Shown: piece after piece, positions 9,465 through 19,222 of the stretch
Layout of the letters: each line of letters begins with the position of its first letter
How positions within the stretch are numbered: position 1 is the stretch's first letter
Source of the DNA: Brevibacterium casei CIP 102111
GTDB taxonomy: Bacteria > Actinomycetota > Actinomycetes > Actinomycetales > Brevibacteriaceae
Assembly (NCBI RefSeq): GCF_900169275.1
Contig: NZ_FXZC01000007.1
Span: 62,001 to 126,000 of the forward strand
Reading direction: 5' to 3'
Length of the DNA: 64,000 bases
The notes under the pieces: model-generated
What the model saw: only the letters and a program-made list of their open reading frames with translations
What the model was told of the DNA's origin: nothing
The model's database searches: none
Translations under genes and position numbers: made by a program

Positions 9465-9490
9465 ACGCCCCGCCCTCACCGGCGGGGCGT
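9465..9490 (+). terminator. rpsO terminator hairpin
   Basis: ACGCCCCGCC (9465-9474) and GGCGGGGCGT (9481-9490) form a perfect 10-bp GC-rich stem with a CTCACC loop, 20 bp after the rpsO stop and followed by TCGTCGTCTCC. The position fits a partial terminator or RNase-processed hairpin in the rpsO-pnp transcript. Confidence 0.75.
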
Positions 9491-9543
9491 TCGTCGTCTC
9501 CGGGCCTGGGAGCAGGCTCACTGGCCGTCATCGGCATCTGCTG

Positions 9544-9549
9544 TAGACT
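9544..9549 (+). promoter_or_regulatory. candidate -10 of a pnp promoter
   Basis: TAGACT lies 167 bp before the pnp start; the -35 region is poor. The remaining leader (9550-9700) can form a hairpin around GGCCTCCGG / TTCCGTGGGCC. That would suit the autoregulatory leader known for pnp in other bacteria, but this is not shown here. Confidence 0.35.
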
Positions 9550-9715
9550 GACCGGCGGACGCCCATGGACGTTTCGGTCCTCGGTAGTGGCCTCCGGAGG
9601 GAACCTTCCGTGGGCCCCGATCGATGACCGGCCCTGATTCCATGGCGTCTTCCACACTGTCCGCCGACAGGGCGAGCACCCGTCGCCCGGACTCGGCACC
9701 GAACAAGGAGATCAC

Positions 9716-11947
9716 GTGGGAACCACCCCTGAATCCACGGTCGCAACGATCGACAACGGTCGCTTCGGCACGCACACCATCCGCTTCGAGACCGGTCGCC
9801 TGGCCAAGCAGGCCGCCGGCTCCGCCGTCGCCTATCTCGACGACGACACCATGCTGCTGTCGGCCACGACGGCCGGCAAGAACCCCCGCGAGGGCTTCGA
9901 CTTCTTCCCGCTCACCGTCGACGTCGAAGAGCGCATGTACGCCGCCGGCCGCATCCCCGGCTCGTTCTTCCGCCGCGAGGGCCGTCCCTCGACCGATGCG
10001 ATCCTCACGTGCCGCCTCATCGACCGCCCGCTGCGCCCGTCCTTCGTCAAGGGCCTGCGCAACGAGGTCCAGGTCGTCGTCACCGTGATGTCGATCAACC
10101 CCGACCACATCTACGACGCCCTGGCCATCAACGCCGCGTCGATGTCGACCCAGCTCTCGGGTCTGCCGTTCTCCGGCCCCATCGGCGGTGTCCGCATCGC
10201 CCTCATCGACGGCCAGTGGGTCGCGTTCCCGAACTTCTCGCAGCTCGACGACGCCGTCTTCGACATGGTCGTCGCCGGTCGCATGGTCGGTGACGACGTC
10301 GCCATCATGATGGTCGAGGCCGAGGCCACCGACCAGGCCCTCGACCTCGTCAAGACCGGGGCCAAGGCCCCCACCGAAGAGGTCGTGGCCGAGGGGCTCG
10401 AGGCCGCAAAGCCCTTCATCGCCGAACTCTGCCGCGCCCAGCAGGAGCTCGCCGACCTCGCCGCGAAGCCGACCGTCGAGTTCCCCGTCTTCCGCGACTA
10501 CCAGGACGACGTCTTCGAGGCCGTCAAGGACCTCGCCGAGGCGAAGCAGACCGAGAACTTCCAGATCGCCGACAAGCAGGAGCGCGAAGCCGCGGGCGAA
10601 GAGCTCCTCGCTGAGCTCTTCGACAAGCTCGGAGAGCGCTTCGAGGGCCGTGAGAAGGAGATCGCGGCGGCTCTCAACGCGCTGACGAAGCAGATCGTGC
10701 GCAAGCGCATCCTCACCGAGCAGATCCGCATCGACGGTCGTGGGCTCAAGGACATCCGTCCGCTCTCGGCCGAGGTCGACGTCATCCCGCGCGTCCACGG
10801 CTCCGCTCTCTTCCAGCGCGGTGAGACCCAGATCCTCGGCATCACGACGCTCAACATGCTCAAGCTCGAGCAGCAGATCGACTCGCTGTCCCCGGTGACC
10901 TCGAAGCGCTACATGCACCACTACAACTTCCCGCCCTACTCGACCGGTGAGACCGGCCGTGTGGGCAGCCCGAAGCGCCGCGAGATCGGCCACGGCGCCC
11001 TCGCCGAGCGCGCACTGGCTCCGGTCCTGCCCTCCCGTGAGGACTTCCCGTACGCGATCCGTCAGGTCTCCGAGGCCCTCGGCTCGAACGGGTCGACCTC
11101 GATGGGCTCGGTCTGCGCCTCGACCCTGTCGATGCTCTCGGCCGGTGTGCCCCTGCGCGCGCCTGTCGCCGGCATCGCCATGGGCCTCGTCTCCGACGTC
11201 ATCTCCACCGACCAGGGCGAGCAGACCGCGTATGCGGCACTCACCGACATCCTCGGTGCCGAGGACGCCTTCGGCGACATGGACTTCAAGGTCGCCGGCA
11301 CCCGTGACTTCGTCACCGCGATCCAGCTCGACACGAAGCTCGACGGTCTGCCCTCCTCGGTGCTCACCGCCGCCCTCAAGCAGGCCCGCGAGGCCCGCAT
11401 GGTCATCCTCGACGTCATGGCCGAGGCCATCGACGCCCCGGGTGAGATGGCGGCGACCGCCCCGCGGATCATCTCGGTCAACATCCCGGTCGACAAGATC
11501 GGCGAGGTCATCGGCCCCAAGGGCAAGATGATCAACCAGATCCAGGAGGACACCGGCGCCGACATCAGCATCGAGGACGACGGCACCGTGCTCATCGGCG
11601 CGACCGACGGCACCTCCGCCGAGGCGGCCCGGTCGATGATCAACGCGATCGCCAACCCGCAGGTCCCCGAGGTCGGCGAACGCTACCTCGGCACCGTGGT
11701 CAAGACGATGAGCTTCGGCGCGTTCGTCTCGCTCACCCCGGGCAAGGACGGCCTCCTGCACATCTCCGAGCTGCGCAAGCTCAACGACGGCAAGCGCGTC
11801 GAGGACGTCGAGGACGTCGTCGGCGTGGGCCAGAAGGTCCAGGTCGAGATCACGAAGATCGACGACCGCGGCAAGCTCTCGCTCGCTCCCGTCGTCGACG
11901 GTGAGGACGAGGACTCCGAGGGATCGGACGAGGAGTCGGAGAACTGA
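9716..11947 (+). CDS. pnp: polyribonucleotide nucleotidyltransferase (PNPase)
   Basis: PNPase degrades RNA 3' to 5' with phosphate and can add tails. The 743-residue protein has the two RNase PH-like domains (first about 20-150, second about 340-550 with RGETQILG and [16 protein letters not shown]), an alpha-helical linker, a KH domain near 590-650 ([19 protein letters not shown]) and an S1 domain near 655-720 ([13 protein letters not shown]). It starts at GTG 9716 with AAGGAG at a good distance. The acidic tail ends four bases inside the next gene. Confidence 0.97.
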   Translation: MGTTPESTVATIDNGRFGTHTIRFETGRLAKQAAGSAVAYLDDDTMLLSATTAGKNPREGFDFFPLTVDVEERMYAAGRIPGSFFRREGRPSTDAILTCRLIDRPLRPSFVKGLRNEVQVVVTVMSINPDHIYDALAINAASMSTQLSGLPFSGPIGGVRIALIDGQWVAFPNFSQLDDAVFDMVVAGRMVGDDVAIMMVEAEATDQALDLVKTGAKAPTEEVVAEGLEAAKPFIAELCRAQQELADLAAKPTVEFPVFRDYQDDVFEAVKDLAEAKQTENFQIADKQEREAAGEELLAELFDKLGERFEGREKEIAAALNALTKQIVRKRILTEQIRIDGRGLKDIRPLSAEVDVIPRVHGSALFQRGETQILGITTLNMLKLEQQIDSLSPVTSKRYMHHYNFPPYSTGETGRVGSPKRREIGHGALAERALAPVLPSREDFPYAIRQVSEALGSNGSTSMGSVCASTLSMLSAGVPLRAPVAGIAMGLVSDVISTDQGEQTAYAALTDILGAEDAFGDMDFKVAGTRDFVTAIQLDTKLDGLPSSVLTAALKQAREARMVILDVMAEAIDAPGEMAATAPRIISVNIPVDKIGEVIGPKGKMINQIQEDTGADISIEDDGTVLIGATDGTSAEAARSMINAIANPQVPEVGERYLGTVVKTMSFGAFVSLTPGKDGLLHISELRKLNDGKRVEDVEDVVGVGQKVQVEITKIDDRGKLSLAPVVDGEDEDSEGSDEESEN

Positions 11948-13305
11948 TCTCCCAGTCTGCCCACACCGGGGAGGACGCACCGATCGCTCGGTCCGTCCTC
12001 CCCGGTGGTCTCACGGTCATCACCGAGCACATGCCCGGTCTCGCCTCGGAGACCATCGGCATCTGGGTCGCAGCGGGCTCCCGCGACGAATCCGCGGACA
12101 CCGCCGGATCGACCCACTTCCTCGAGCACATGCTCTTCAAAGGCACCTCGACGAAGGACGCCCTGGCCATCGCCGCCGCCTTCGACCGCACCGGCGGGGA
12201 CTCGAACGCGATCACGGCGAAGGAATTCACCTGCTACTACTCGCGGTGCCTCGTCACCGACCTGCCCGACATCACCGCGCTCCTGCTCGACATGGTCTCG
12301 GACTCCACCCTCGAGAGCGCCGAGTTCGAGCGTGAGCGCGGCGTCATCATCGAAGAGCTCGCCATGGCCGCCGACGATCCCGGCGATGTCCTCTTCGAGG
12401 ACTTCGACACCCTCGTCTTCGGCGACCACCCCCTCGCCCGCCCGGTGGGCGCGACGAAGGAGCAGATCCGCGTCCTCGGACACCACACCCTCCTCGACCA
12501 CTACGCGTCGACGTACGTGCCCCGCCGGCTCATCATCGCCGCCGCCGGGGGAGCCGACCACGCCGAGGTCGTCGGAATGGTCGAGCGGGCGCTGGCCGAG
12601 ACCGGGGCCTTCGCCACGACCGTCGCCCGGGACGCGGAGACGACCGACCGCCTCGGCGGGGCGCAGATCCTCACCCCGGGGACCGTCGGGGGCGGACATC
12701 CCCACGCTGCCGCCTCGGCGCGGACCCGGCCGGACTTCCTCACCGGACGCTCTCACACGGCCAAGGACACCGAGCAGCTGGGGATGCTGCTCGGATGCGA
12801 GGGGCTGCCCGAGGGCCACCCGGACCGGTTCGTCTATTCGGTCCTGCTCACCCTCCTCGGGGGCGGGATGTCGTCGCGGCTGTTCCAGAGCATCCGCGAG
12901 GAGCGGGGGCTGGCCTACGCGGTCAACACCACCGCCAGCCAATTCACCGACACCGGGACGTTCGGGATCTATGCCGGATGCAGCCCCGAGAACGGGCAGG
13001 CCGTCCTCGACCTCGCGCTGAGCGAATGGGACCGTCTCGCGCAGCACGCGCCGAGTCGCAGCGAACTCGACGAGATCGTCTCCCAGCTCTCGGGCTCGAT
13101 GGTCCTCGGACTCGAATCCTCGGCGGCGCGGATGAATCGCCTCGCTCGGGCCGAGATCTTCGGGATCCCCATCGAACCTCCGCTCGACCTCATCGAGCGC
13201 ATCCGCTCCGTCACCCCGGAGCAGGTGAGCGGCATGGCCGGACAGCTGCTCGGCCAGCCCAAGGCGCTCTCCCTCGTCGGACCTCCCACCGACGTCGCGA
13301 TCTGA
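11944..13305 (+). CDS. M16 family zinc metallopeptidase, probable CTG start
   Basis: This is a processing-peptidase-like M16 protease. The inverted zinc motif HFLEH is at residues 58-62 with the downstream acidic helix [16 protein letters not shown], and the second half carries the inactive-domain fold with [16 protein letters not shown]. The homologous region includes [17 protein letters not shown], which lies upstream of the first ATG (12031). Back to the in-frame stop at 11902 I find no ATG, GTG or TTG, only CTG 11944. It has AGGAG at 11931-11935 (8-nt spacing), and its CTGA overlaps the pnp stop, like the ATGA overlaps elsewhere in the window. The start is inference; the gene is certain. 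If ATG 12031 is used, the first beta strand is lost. Confidence 0.9.
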   Translation: MISQSAHTGEDAPIARSVLPGGLTVITEHMPGLASETIGIWVAAGSRDESADTAGSTHFLEHMLFKGTSTKDALAIAAAFDRTGGDSNAITAKEFTCYYSRCLVTDLPDITALLLDMVSDSTLESAEFERERGVIIEELAMAADDPGDVLFEDFDTLVFGDHPLARPVGATKEQIRVLGHHTLLDHYASTYVPRRLIIAAAGGADHAEVVGMVERALAETGAFATTVARDAETTDRLGGAQILTPGTVGGGHPHAAASARTRPDFLTGRSHTAKDTEQLGMLLGCEGLPEGHPDRFVYSVLLTLLGGGMSSRLFQSIREERGLAYAVNTTASQFTDTGTFGIYAGCSPENGQAVLDLALSEWDRLAQHAPSRSELDEIVSQLSGSMVLGLESSAARMNRLARAEIFGIPIEPPLDLIERIRSVTPEQVSGMAGQLLGQPKALSLVGPPTDVAI

Positions 13306-13421
13306 GCAGACCGTCCCGCGCCTGAACGACCGTTGAGTACGATGGACGCTCATGGGGCACTCCGCCCCGCTACCGGACGGCAGCGTCCGGGACTGAGCAA
13401 GGATCCGTCGAGGGGATGGCA

Positions 13422-14084
13422 ATGGGCCGGAAGCGGGCATCGGTGCGCCGGGAGGAGATCCTCGCGGCGACCGTCGACGAGATCGAGGCGACCGGACTGC
13501 GTGCGCTGCGCGTCGCCGACGTCGCCGGGCGCCTCGGCCTGAGCGCGAGCCTCGTCATCTACCACTTCCAGACGAAGGAAGCCCTCGTCGCGGCCGGCTT
13601 CGCCCACGCCGGCGAGTCCGACCTCAACCGCGCCCGCGAGATCGTCGACACCGACGCCCCGGCGACGGCACGACTGTCCGACCTCCTCGCGTGGTACCTG
13701 CCCAGCGGGTCGACGCGGGCGTGGACGATCTGGATGGACGCGTGGTCCTCGGCGCTCTTCGATGCGGAGATCCAGAGCACGCTCACCGTCCTCGACCGGG
13801 AATGGCAGGACGTCTTCGCCAGAGTCATCGCCGACGGCGTCGCCACCGGGGAGTTCGCCCTGGACGGCGAGGACCCGGGGGAGCCTGCCGCGGTCGCGGC
13901 GACCCGGCTGCTCGCCTACCTCGACGGCCTCTCCGTCCGCCTCATGGTCGGCCCGGGAGAGGAGGAGCGGGCGACGATGCTCGCGTGGGTCGAGGAGTTC
14001 GCTGACACCCTCCTCGCCCGCGATGCCACGTCCGCGGCACCGGGCGGCAGAGCACCCGGGGAATCACTCCCACCGCACTCTTGA
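13422..14084 (+). CDS. TetR/AcrR family regulator
   Basis: This is a one-component repressor-type protein of about 220 residues. The N-terminal TetR helix-turn-helix lies at about residues 5-50 (RREEILAATVDEIEATGLRALRVADVAGRLGLSASLVIYHF cut here into its motif core GLSASLVIYHFQTKEAL). The C-terminal ligand-binding half is all-helical with several Trp residues. ATG 13422 has GAGGGG 6 nt upstream; ATG 13416 directly abuts that SD and is less likely. It precedes and runs parallel to the catabolic genes, with an 18-bp palindrome between them, so it most likely controls them. TACGAT at 13338 may be its -10. Confidence 0.88.
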   Translation: MGRKRASVRREEILAATVDEIEATGLRALRVADVAGRLGLSASLVIYHFQTKEALVAAGFAHAGESDLNRAREIVDTDAPATARLSDLLAWYLPSGSTRAWTIWMDAWSSALFDAEIQSTLTVLDREWQDVFARVIADGVATGEFALDGEDPGEPAAVAATRLLAYLDGLSVRLMVGPGEEERATMLAWVEEFADTLLARDATSAAPGGRAPGESLPPHS

Positions 14085-14124
14085 CGCACGGTCCTCCGGC
14101 GCGTCAGACTGGGTCTCAGACGTT

Positions 14125-14142
14125 ACTGAACCGCGGTTCAGT
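14125..14142. promoter_or_regulatory. 18-bp perfect palindromic operator
   Basis: ACTGAACCGCGGTTCAGT is a perfect palindrome, 18 bp before the dehydrogenase start and directly followed by TAAAGACTCGGAGG, which contains that gene's RBS. Its length, symmetry and place between a TetR gene and the genes it heads make it the probable operator of the 13422 regulator. Confidence 0.75.
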
Positions 14143-14160
14143 TAAAGACTCGGAGGCCCC

Positions 14161-15336
14161 ATGTTCTTGGACATCACCTGGCAGGATCCCGTCACCGGCA
14201 CCCACGGATTCGTCGTCATCGACACGCTCGTGCGGGGAAGCGCGTCCGGCGGGCTGCGGATGCGGGAGGGCTGCACCCTCGAGGAGGTCCGCGGTCTCGC
14301 CGAAGGGATGACCCGCAAGGAGGCGATCCACCTCGTGCCCGGCCGACGCTACGTCCCGCTTGGGGGCGCGAAGGGCGGCATCGACTTCGACCCGCGCGCC
14401 GAGGGTGCCACGGACGTCCTCGAGCGCTTCCTCGTCGCCGTCAACCCGATCATGCGGGCGTACTGGGCGCTCGGTGAGGACCTCGGGGTGCGCCAGGACG
14501 ACATCGACGAGATCCTCGAGCGCCGGGCCCTCGGCAGCGGACTCGCCGCCGTCGAGAAGCTCATGGACGATCCCGAGGACTCCGCCAGGCGCTCGCTCGC
14601 CGCATTCGACACCGTCGTCGACGGCATGCCCCAGGACGAGCTCGTCGGCGGGCTCGGCGTCGCCACCGCGGCGCTCACCGCACTTGCGGCCGACGGACGC
14701 TCCCCGGAGGGGGCGACCGCGGTCATCCAGGGGTTCGGGTCGATGGGCGGGGCCACCGCCCGCTTCCTCGCCGAGGCGGGGGTCCGGGTCGTCGGCATCG
14801 CCGATGCCGACGGCTTCGTCTCCAACCCCGAGGGCCTCGACGTCGAGACCCTGCTCGCGACCCGGGACCCCTTCGGCGGGGTCTCCCGAGACGCCCTGCG
14901 CCCCGGCGACCAGGTCGGCGACCGCGACGACTGGCTCGCCGCCGACGCCGACATCCTCATCCCTGCCGCCGTGAGCTATGCGATCACCCCGGAGAACGCG
15001 GGACGGATCACAGCGAAGTACATCGTCGAAGCCGCGAACATGCCCGTCCTGCCCGAGGCGGAGGAGCTGCTCGCCGCGCGCGGTGTGGTCGTCGTTCCCG
15101 ACTTCCTCGCGAACTCCGCGACCAACGCGTGGTGGTGGTGGGTCGCATTCGGCGACATCGACGGCAGCTGGGAGCAGAGCCGGGAGATCATCACCGACAC
15201 CCTCGGGGCGCTGACGAGCGAGGCCCTCTCCACGGCGAAGGACGAGGGCATCAGCCCGCGCGCCGCCGCGCAGCGGAAGGTCGACGCGAACCTCGTCGAG
15301 CTCGAGGCTGTCACAGCTTCAGCGGGCGGGAGGTAG
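14161..15336 (+). CDS. Glu/Leu/Phe/Val dehydrogenase family protein
   Basis: This 391-residue enzyme oxidatively deaminates an amino acid to the 2-oxo acid with NAD(P). The catalytic Lys is K71 in VPLGGAKGGIDFDP, with the dimerisation-domain helix MTRKEAIHLV before it. A Rossmann site, GFGSMGG, begins near residue 191, and IVEAANMPVLPEAEELL near the C-terminus is typical of glutamate dehydrogenase-like members. An unusual WWWW run follows NSATNA at about residue 325. I cannot assign the substrate from sequence. It is the first gene after the palindrome and lies 7 bp before the acyl-CoA synthetase, so it probably heads the operon. Confidence 0.88.
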   Translation: MFLDITWQDPVTGTHGFVVIDTLVRGSASGGLRMREGCTLEEVRGLAEGMTRKEAIHLVPGRRYVPLGGAKGGIDFDPRAEGATDVLERFLVAVNPIMRAYWALGEDLGVRQDDIDEILERRALGSGLAAVEKLMDDPEDSARRSLAAFDTVVDGMPQDELVGGLGVATAALTALAADGRSPEGATAVIQGFGSMGGATARFLAEAGVRVVGIADADGFVSNPEGLDVETLLATRDPFGGVSRDALRPGDQVGDRDDWLAADADILIPAAVSYAITPENAGRITAKYIVEAANMPVLPEAEELLAARGVVVVPDFLANSATNAWWWWVAFGDIDGSWEQSREIITDTLGALTSEALSTAKDEGISPRAAAQRKVDANLVELEAVTASAGGR

Positions 15337-15343
15337 GTCCGAC

Positions 15344-17482
15344 GTGGACGTGTTCTTCGATCCGCGCAGCGTCGCCGTCCTCGGGGCCTCGAACGACCCC
15401 GCGAAGTGGGGGTTCTGGCTCGCCGCCGGAGCGCTGACCGGAGCGGAACGACGCCGGGTCTTCCTCGTCAATGCGCGCGCAACCTCGATCCAGGGGGAGC
15501 GGACGTGGGCACGACTGCGCGACCTGCCCGAAGTGCCCGAACTCCTCGTCGTCTCCATCCCCGGCACCGCCGTGGCGGGCGTCGTCACCGAGGCGCTCGA
15601 CCTCGGCGTGCGCGCCTTCCTCATCATCTCGACCCGGGTTCCGCAGGCGGAGGAGCTCGCCGAGGCGATCACCGCGGCCGGCGCCCGTCTCATCGGACCC
15701 GGGTCGCTCGGGCTCGTCGACTCCGCCAACGAGCTCCTCCTCGCGTGGGGGCACTTCACCCCGGGATCGCTCGCCGTGGTCACCCAGAGCGGACAGCTCG
15801 GTTCGGAGATCGCCACGCTCTCGGCGCGCAGCGGACTCGGCATCTCCCGTTTCGCCTCGATCGGCGGACAGTCAGACGTCCGCGCCGCAGAGATCCTCGA
15901 TTCCCTCGTCGACGATCCGGACACGAGCCAGGTCGCGCTCTACCTCGAATCCTTCACCGGAGGCACGGCCCTCGTGGCGGCGATGCAGCGCCTGCGGGCG
16001 GCAGGGAAGCCGACGATGATCCTCACCACCGGGGCGTCGAATGCGGGACAGCGACTCGCGCGCTCGCACACGGGCTCGCTCACCTCGGCGATCGATGCCG
16101 TCGACGCCGCGTGCCGGAAGGCCGGCGCGATCCGCCTCGCTTCGCCCTCGGAGATCGTCGAACTCGCCGGCTTCTTCGCCTCGTCGTGGCTGCCCGGCGG
16201 GCGTCGGGTCGGCATCGTCTCCGACTCCGGCGGTCAAGGGGCGATCGCCGCGGACATCGCCGAACTTCACGGGCTCACCGTCGACCCCGTAGCCGAGCCC
16301 GTGCGCGCCCGCGTCGAGGCGCTCCTACCCGAGGCCGGGCACGTCGAGAACCCCGTCGACCTCGACGGGGCAGGAGAGTCGGACCTCGGCATCTACGTCC
16401 GCGTCGTGCGCGAACTCCTCGCCGACGAGCGCGTCGACGCCGTCGTCCTCAGCGGCTACTTCGGGTGCTACGGGGAGAACACCCCCGAGCTCCTCGAGGC
16501 GGAGCTGGCCGAGGTCGAGGAGCTCGGCCGGGCGGCGATGGAGCACCGCAAGCCGCTGCTCGTCCATTCGATGAGTGCGGACTCCCAGGCCGTGGCCGAC
16601 ATGTGGGCCCGCGCCGTGCCCTGCTACCGGTCGATCGACACGACGATGCGGGTGCTCTCCCGCGCCGCCTTCTACTCCTCCCATGCGGGGCGGATCGCCG
16701 AGGCGTTCGAGCTCTCGGGCACCGTCACCCCGTGGGGCCGCGGGTACTCGGCGGCGCGCGAGACGATCATCTCCGCAGGTGTTGAGGTGCCCCGTGCCGT
16801 GACCGTGGCCGAGGGTGATGACCTCGCCGAGGCGGTCGGTGCCGCCGAGCTCACCCCGCCGTTCGTCCTCAAGGCGGGGTGGCCTGCGCACAAGACCGAG
16901 GTCGGGGGCATCGCCCTGGGCCTGCGGGATCTCGCCGCACTCGAGGCAGCGCACAAGGACATGGTCTCCCGCCTCGGCGCCGGCGAGTACATCGTCGAGG
17001 AGATGGACGGACGCAATCACGTCGTCGAGATCCTCGTCGGCGGGCGGCAGGACGAGAACTTCGGGCCGATCGTCATGGTCGGGGCCGGCGGCACGGAGAC
17101 CGAGCTCTACAACGACACCCGGCTCGAGCTCGCCCCGGTCTCGCGCGCGGAGGCCCACGACATGCTCACCCAGCTCACGTGCTACCGCCTGCTCCAGGGC
17201 TGGCGGGGCCGGCCGGCGGCCGACGTCGAGAGCCTCGTCGACGTCGTCGTCTCCGTCTCCCGGCTCATCGCCGCGAACAACGAGATCGCCGAGGTCGAGA
17301 TCAACCCCGTCCGCGTCGCCGAATCCGGCGCCATCGCCGTCGATGCCCTCGTCCTCACCGCGACCGGAGACGACGCCGAGGCGACCGGAGAGGACGCCGA
17401 GGCGGGCAGCGAGGACGCCGCCTCCACGGCGGCGGCTCCCGTCCACCGCACGAACGACGTTTCAGAGGAGATGCGAGCATGA
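15344..17482 (+). CDS. acetate--CoA ligase family protein (NDP-forming acyl-CoA synthetase)
   Basis: The 712-residue enzyme makes or breaks acyl-CoA with NTP/NDP through a phosphohistidine. Domain order: CoA-binding Rossmann domain (residues 1-130, SVAVLGASNDPAKWGF), succinyl-CoA ligase-like domain with the catalytic His242 in RSHTGSL, flavodoxin-like domain (GIVSDSGGQGAI near 292), and a C-terminal ATP-grasp domain from about 470 (FVLKAGWPAHKTEVGGI, then INPVRV). The last 45 residues are Asp/Glu/Ala-rich and probably disordered. It starts at GTG 15344, and its stop overlaps the next start (ATGA). In the cluster it would activate the acid product of the ThDP enzyme pathway, or the reverse. 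Confidence 0.9.
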   Translation: MDVFFDPRSVAVLGASNDPAKWGFWLAAGALTGAERRRVFLVNARATSIQGERTWARLRDLPEVPELLVVSIPGTAVAGVVTEALDLGVRAFLIISTRVPQAEELAEAITAAGARLIGPGSLGLVDSANELLLAWGHFTPGSLAVVTQSGQLGSEIATLSARSGLGISRFASIGGQSDVRAAEILDSLVDDPDTSQVALYLESFTGGTALVAAMQRLRAAGKPTMILTTGASNAGQRLARSHTGSLTSAIDAVDAACRKAGAIRLASPSEIVELAGFFASSWLPGGRRVGIVSDSGGQGAIAADIAELHGLTVDPVAEPVRARVEALLPEAGHVENPVDLDGAGESDLGIYVRVVRELLADERVDAVVLSGYFGCYGENTPELLEAELAEVEELGRAAMEHRKPLLVHSMSADSQAVADMWARAVPCYRSIDTTMRVLSRAAFYSSHAGRIAEAFELSGTVTPWGRGYSAARETIISAGVEVPRAVTVAEGDDLAEAVGAAELTPPFVLKAGWPAHKTEVGGIALGLRDLAALEAAHKDMVSRLGAGEYIVEEMDGRNHVVEILVGGRQDENFGPIVMVGAGGTETELYNDTRLELAPVSRAEAHDMLTQLTCYRLLQGWRGRPAADVESLVDVVVSVSRLIAANNEIAEVEINPVRVAESGAIAVDALVLTATGDDAEATGEDAEAGSEDAASTAAAPVHRTNDVSEEMRA

Positions 17483-19107
17483 CCGAACTCACCGGCGGCG
17501 GCCACCTGGCCAAGGCACTGGCGGCCGAGGGCGTCACCCGCGTCTTCGGCATCCCCGGCACCCACAACCTCGAGGTCTTTGCGCAGCTGAGCGCCGAGGG
17601 CATCGACATCGTCTCCCCGCGCCACGAGCAGGGGGCGGGGTACATGGCCGACGGTGCGGCCCGGACCACCGGCGACATCGCGGTCGTCGTCACCACCACG
17701 GGCCCAGCCGTGCTCAACGCGCTCACCGCGCTGCTCCAGTCGTTCACCGACTCCGTCCCCGTCCTCCTCATCGGCCCCGGCATGCCGCTGACCCACCCCG
17801 GCCGCGGCACCGGACTCCTCCACGAGGTGCGCAACCAGGCGCTCGCGATCGAGGCGATCCTCGGTGACAGCCACCGGGTGACGAGCGTGCCCGAGGTCTC
17901 CCTCGCCGTCGGTCAGGCGCTCACCGTGATGCGCTCGGGACGGCCGCGGCCGGCGTTCATCGAGATCCCCCTCGACCTCATCGAGGCGAGCGGCCCCGGC
18001 GTCCTCCACCCGTCCGTGACCCGTCCGCTGCCGCAGGTGAGCGTGTCCGCGATCGAGTCCGCCGCCGAGGCGCTCGCCGACTCCCAGCATCCTCTCCTCA
18101 TCGTCGGGGCCGGGGCCCACGGGGCGGGGGAGGAGGTCATCGACCTCGCCGAGGCGCTCGGGGCGGGGATCGTCCTCTCGTCGAACGCGAAGGGCGCCGT
18201 CGCCGATGACCATCCGGTCGTGCTCGGGGCGATCGGGTTCCTCCCGGAGCTGCCGGAGATCCTCGGGCAGGCCGACGCCGTCGTCGCGATCGGCACCGAA
18301 CTCGCGCCGAGCGACTTCTGGCCCCAGCCACTGCCCCTGCCCGGCACCGTCGTGCGCATCGACATCGACGAGATGCAGATGCTGAGGAACGCCGTCGTCA
18401 CCCACCCGATCGTCGCCGATGCCAAGGAGGCGACCGCCGCACTGACGGCCCAGGCGGGAAGGGTGCGCGAGGCGGGGTCGACGGACGCAGCACGGTCGTG
18501 GCGGGTCGGACTCAGGGACGAGGCGATCGCCGCCGCCCGTGAGGGCGCGCCCTGGGCGCCGCTGTGCGAGGGGCTCAACGCATTCACCGCGCTCTCGGAG
18601 TCGCCCGTGGTCATCGCCGCGGATTCGACGATGGCCTGCTACTACGGCGTGCAGACCGGGTGGCGGGCCAGACACGGCGACCGTTTCCTCTATCCCGCCG
18701 GTGCCGGCACCCTCGGCTACGGGCTGCCCGCGGGGATCGGGGCGAAGATCGCAGCCCCCGAGTCGCGTGTCATCGCCGTCGAAGGCGACGGCGGGTCGAT
18801 GTTCACGATCGCCGAGCTCTCCGCCGCAGTCCAGGCGCAGGTTTCGCTCACCCTCGTCATCGTCGACAACGGCGGCTATGGGGAGATCCGCAATGAGATG
18901 GCCGACAGGGGCGACGTCCCGTCCGGCGTCGTCCTCACCGCCCCCGACTTCCCGGCGCTCGCGACGGCGATGGGTGCCCACGGCGTCCACGTCGAGAGTG
19001 CCGAGGAGCTCGCCGCCGCCCTCGCCGAGGCGGTCGAGCGTCCCGGTCCCACCCTCATCCACCTGTTCGAGGACTCCCGCGCCGCCGCGGACATGCTCGG
19101 ACCCTGA
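17479..19107 (+). CDS. thiamine diphosphate-dependent enzyme, AruI-like (5-guanidino-2-oxopentanoate decarboxylase type)
   Basis: This acetolactate-synthase-fold enzyme of 542 residues has Glu50 in PRHEQGAGYMADGAAR as the ThDP-activating residue. The Mg-ThDP motif begins VEGDGGSMFTIAEL near residue 435 and ends VDNGGYGEIRNE. The N-terminal signature GGHLAKALAAEGVTRVFGIP with GTHNLEVF, plus TTTGPAVLN and GPGMPLTHPGRG, resembles proteins annotated as AruI, which decarboxylates 2-ketoarginine. A broader 2-oxo-acid decarboxylase is also possible. It overlaps the upstream ligase by ATGA, indicating coupling. No aldehyde dehydrogenase is present beside it. Confidence 0.82.
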   Translation: MTELTGGGHLAKALAAEGVTRVFGIPGTHNLEVFAQLSAEGIDIVSPRHEQGAGYMADGAARTTGDIAVVVTTTGPAVLNALTALLQSFTDSVPVLLIGPGMPLTHPGRGTGLLHEVRNQALAIEAILGDSHRVTSVPEVSLAVGQALTVMRSGRPRPAFIEIPLDLIEASGPGVLHPSVTRPLPQVSVSAIESAAEALADSQHPLLIVGAGAHGAGEEVIDLAEALGAGIVLSSNAKGAVADDHPVVLGAIGFLPELPEILGQADAVVAIGTELAPSDFWPQPLPLPGTVVRIDIDEMQMLRNAVVTHPIVADAKEATAALTAQAGRVREAGSTDAARSWRVGLRDEAIAAAREGAPWAPLCEGLNAFTALSESPVVIAADSTMACYYGVQTGWRARHGDRFLYPAGAGTLGYGLPAGIGAKIAAPESRVIAVEGDGGSMFTIAELSAAVQAQVSLTLVIVDNGGYGEIRNEMADRGDVPSGVVLTAPDFPALATAMGAHGVHVESAEELAAALAEAVERPGPTLIHLFEDSRAAADMLGP

Positions 19108-19180
19108 CCCGTACCGGCTGACCCTGACCCGCAACGACCGACCCTGACCCAAGGCGACCCACCCCGGCCGACCCCGACCC
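19101..19180. repeat. 20-bp-period tandem repeat after the ThDP gene
   Basis: ACCCTGACCC recurs at 19101, 19121 and 19141 with an exact 20-bp period; degenerate copies (ACCCCGGCCG, ACCCCGACCC) follow to 19180. The first copy holds the TGA stop of the ThDP gene. Function unknown; probably slippage-derived. Confidence 0.8.
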
Positions 19181-19222
19181 CACGATCGACCGCCCGCCGA
19201 CCGGGCGAGACGAAGGAGAACC

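Noticed and set aside
9518..11980. 820-codon open frame antisense to pnp
   Set aside because: Its sequence is Asp/Leu/Val/Arg-rich without domains and mirrors the pnp codon pattern. Long antisense frames are expected where GC-rich third positions suppress stops.
16879..17478. Upstream in-frame extension of the ThDP enzyme
   Set aside because: It lies wholly inside the acyl-CoA synthetase and is Arg/Gly/Pro-rich. Homology begins at ATG 17479, which has the ATGA overlap.
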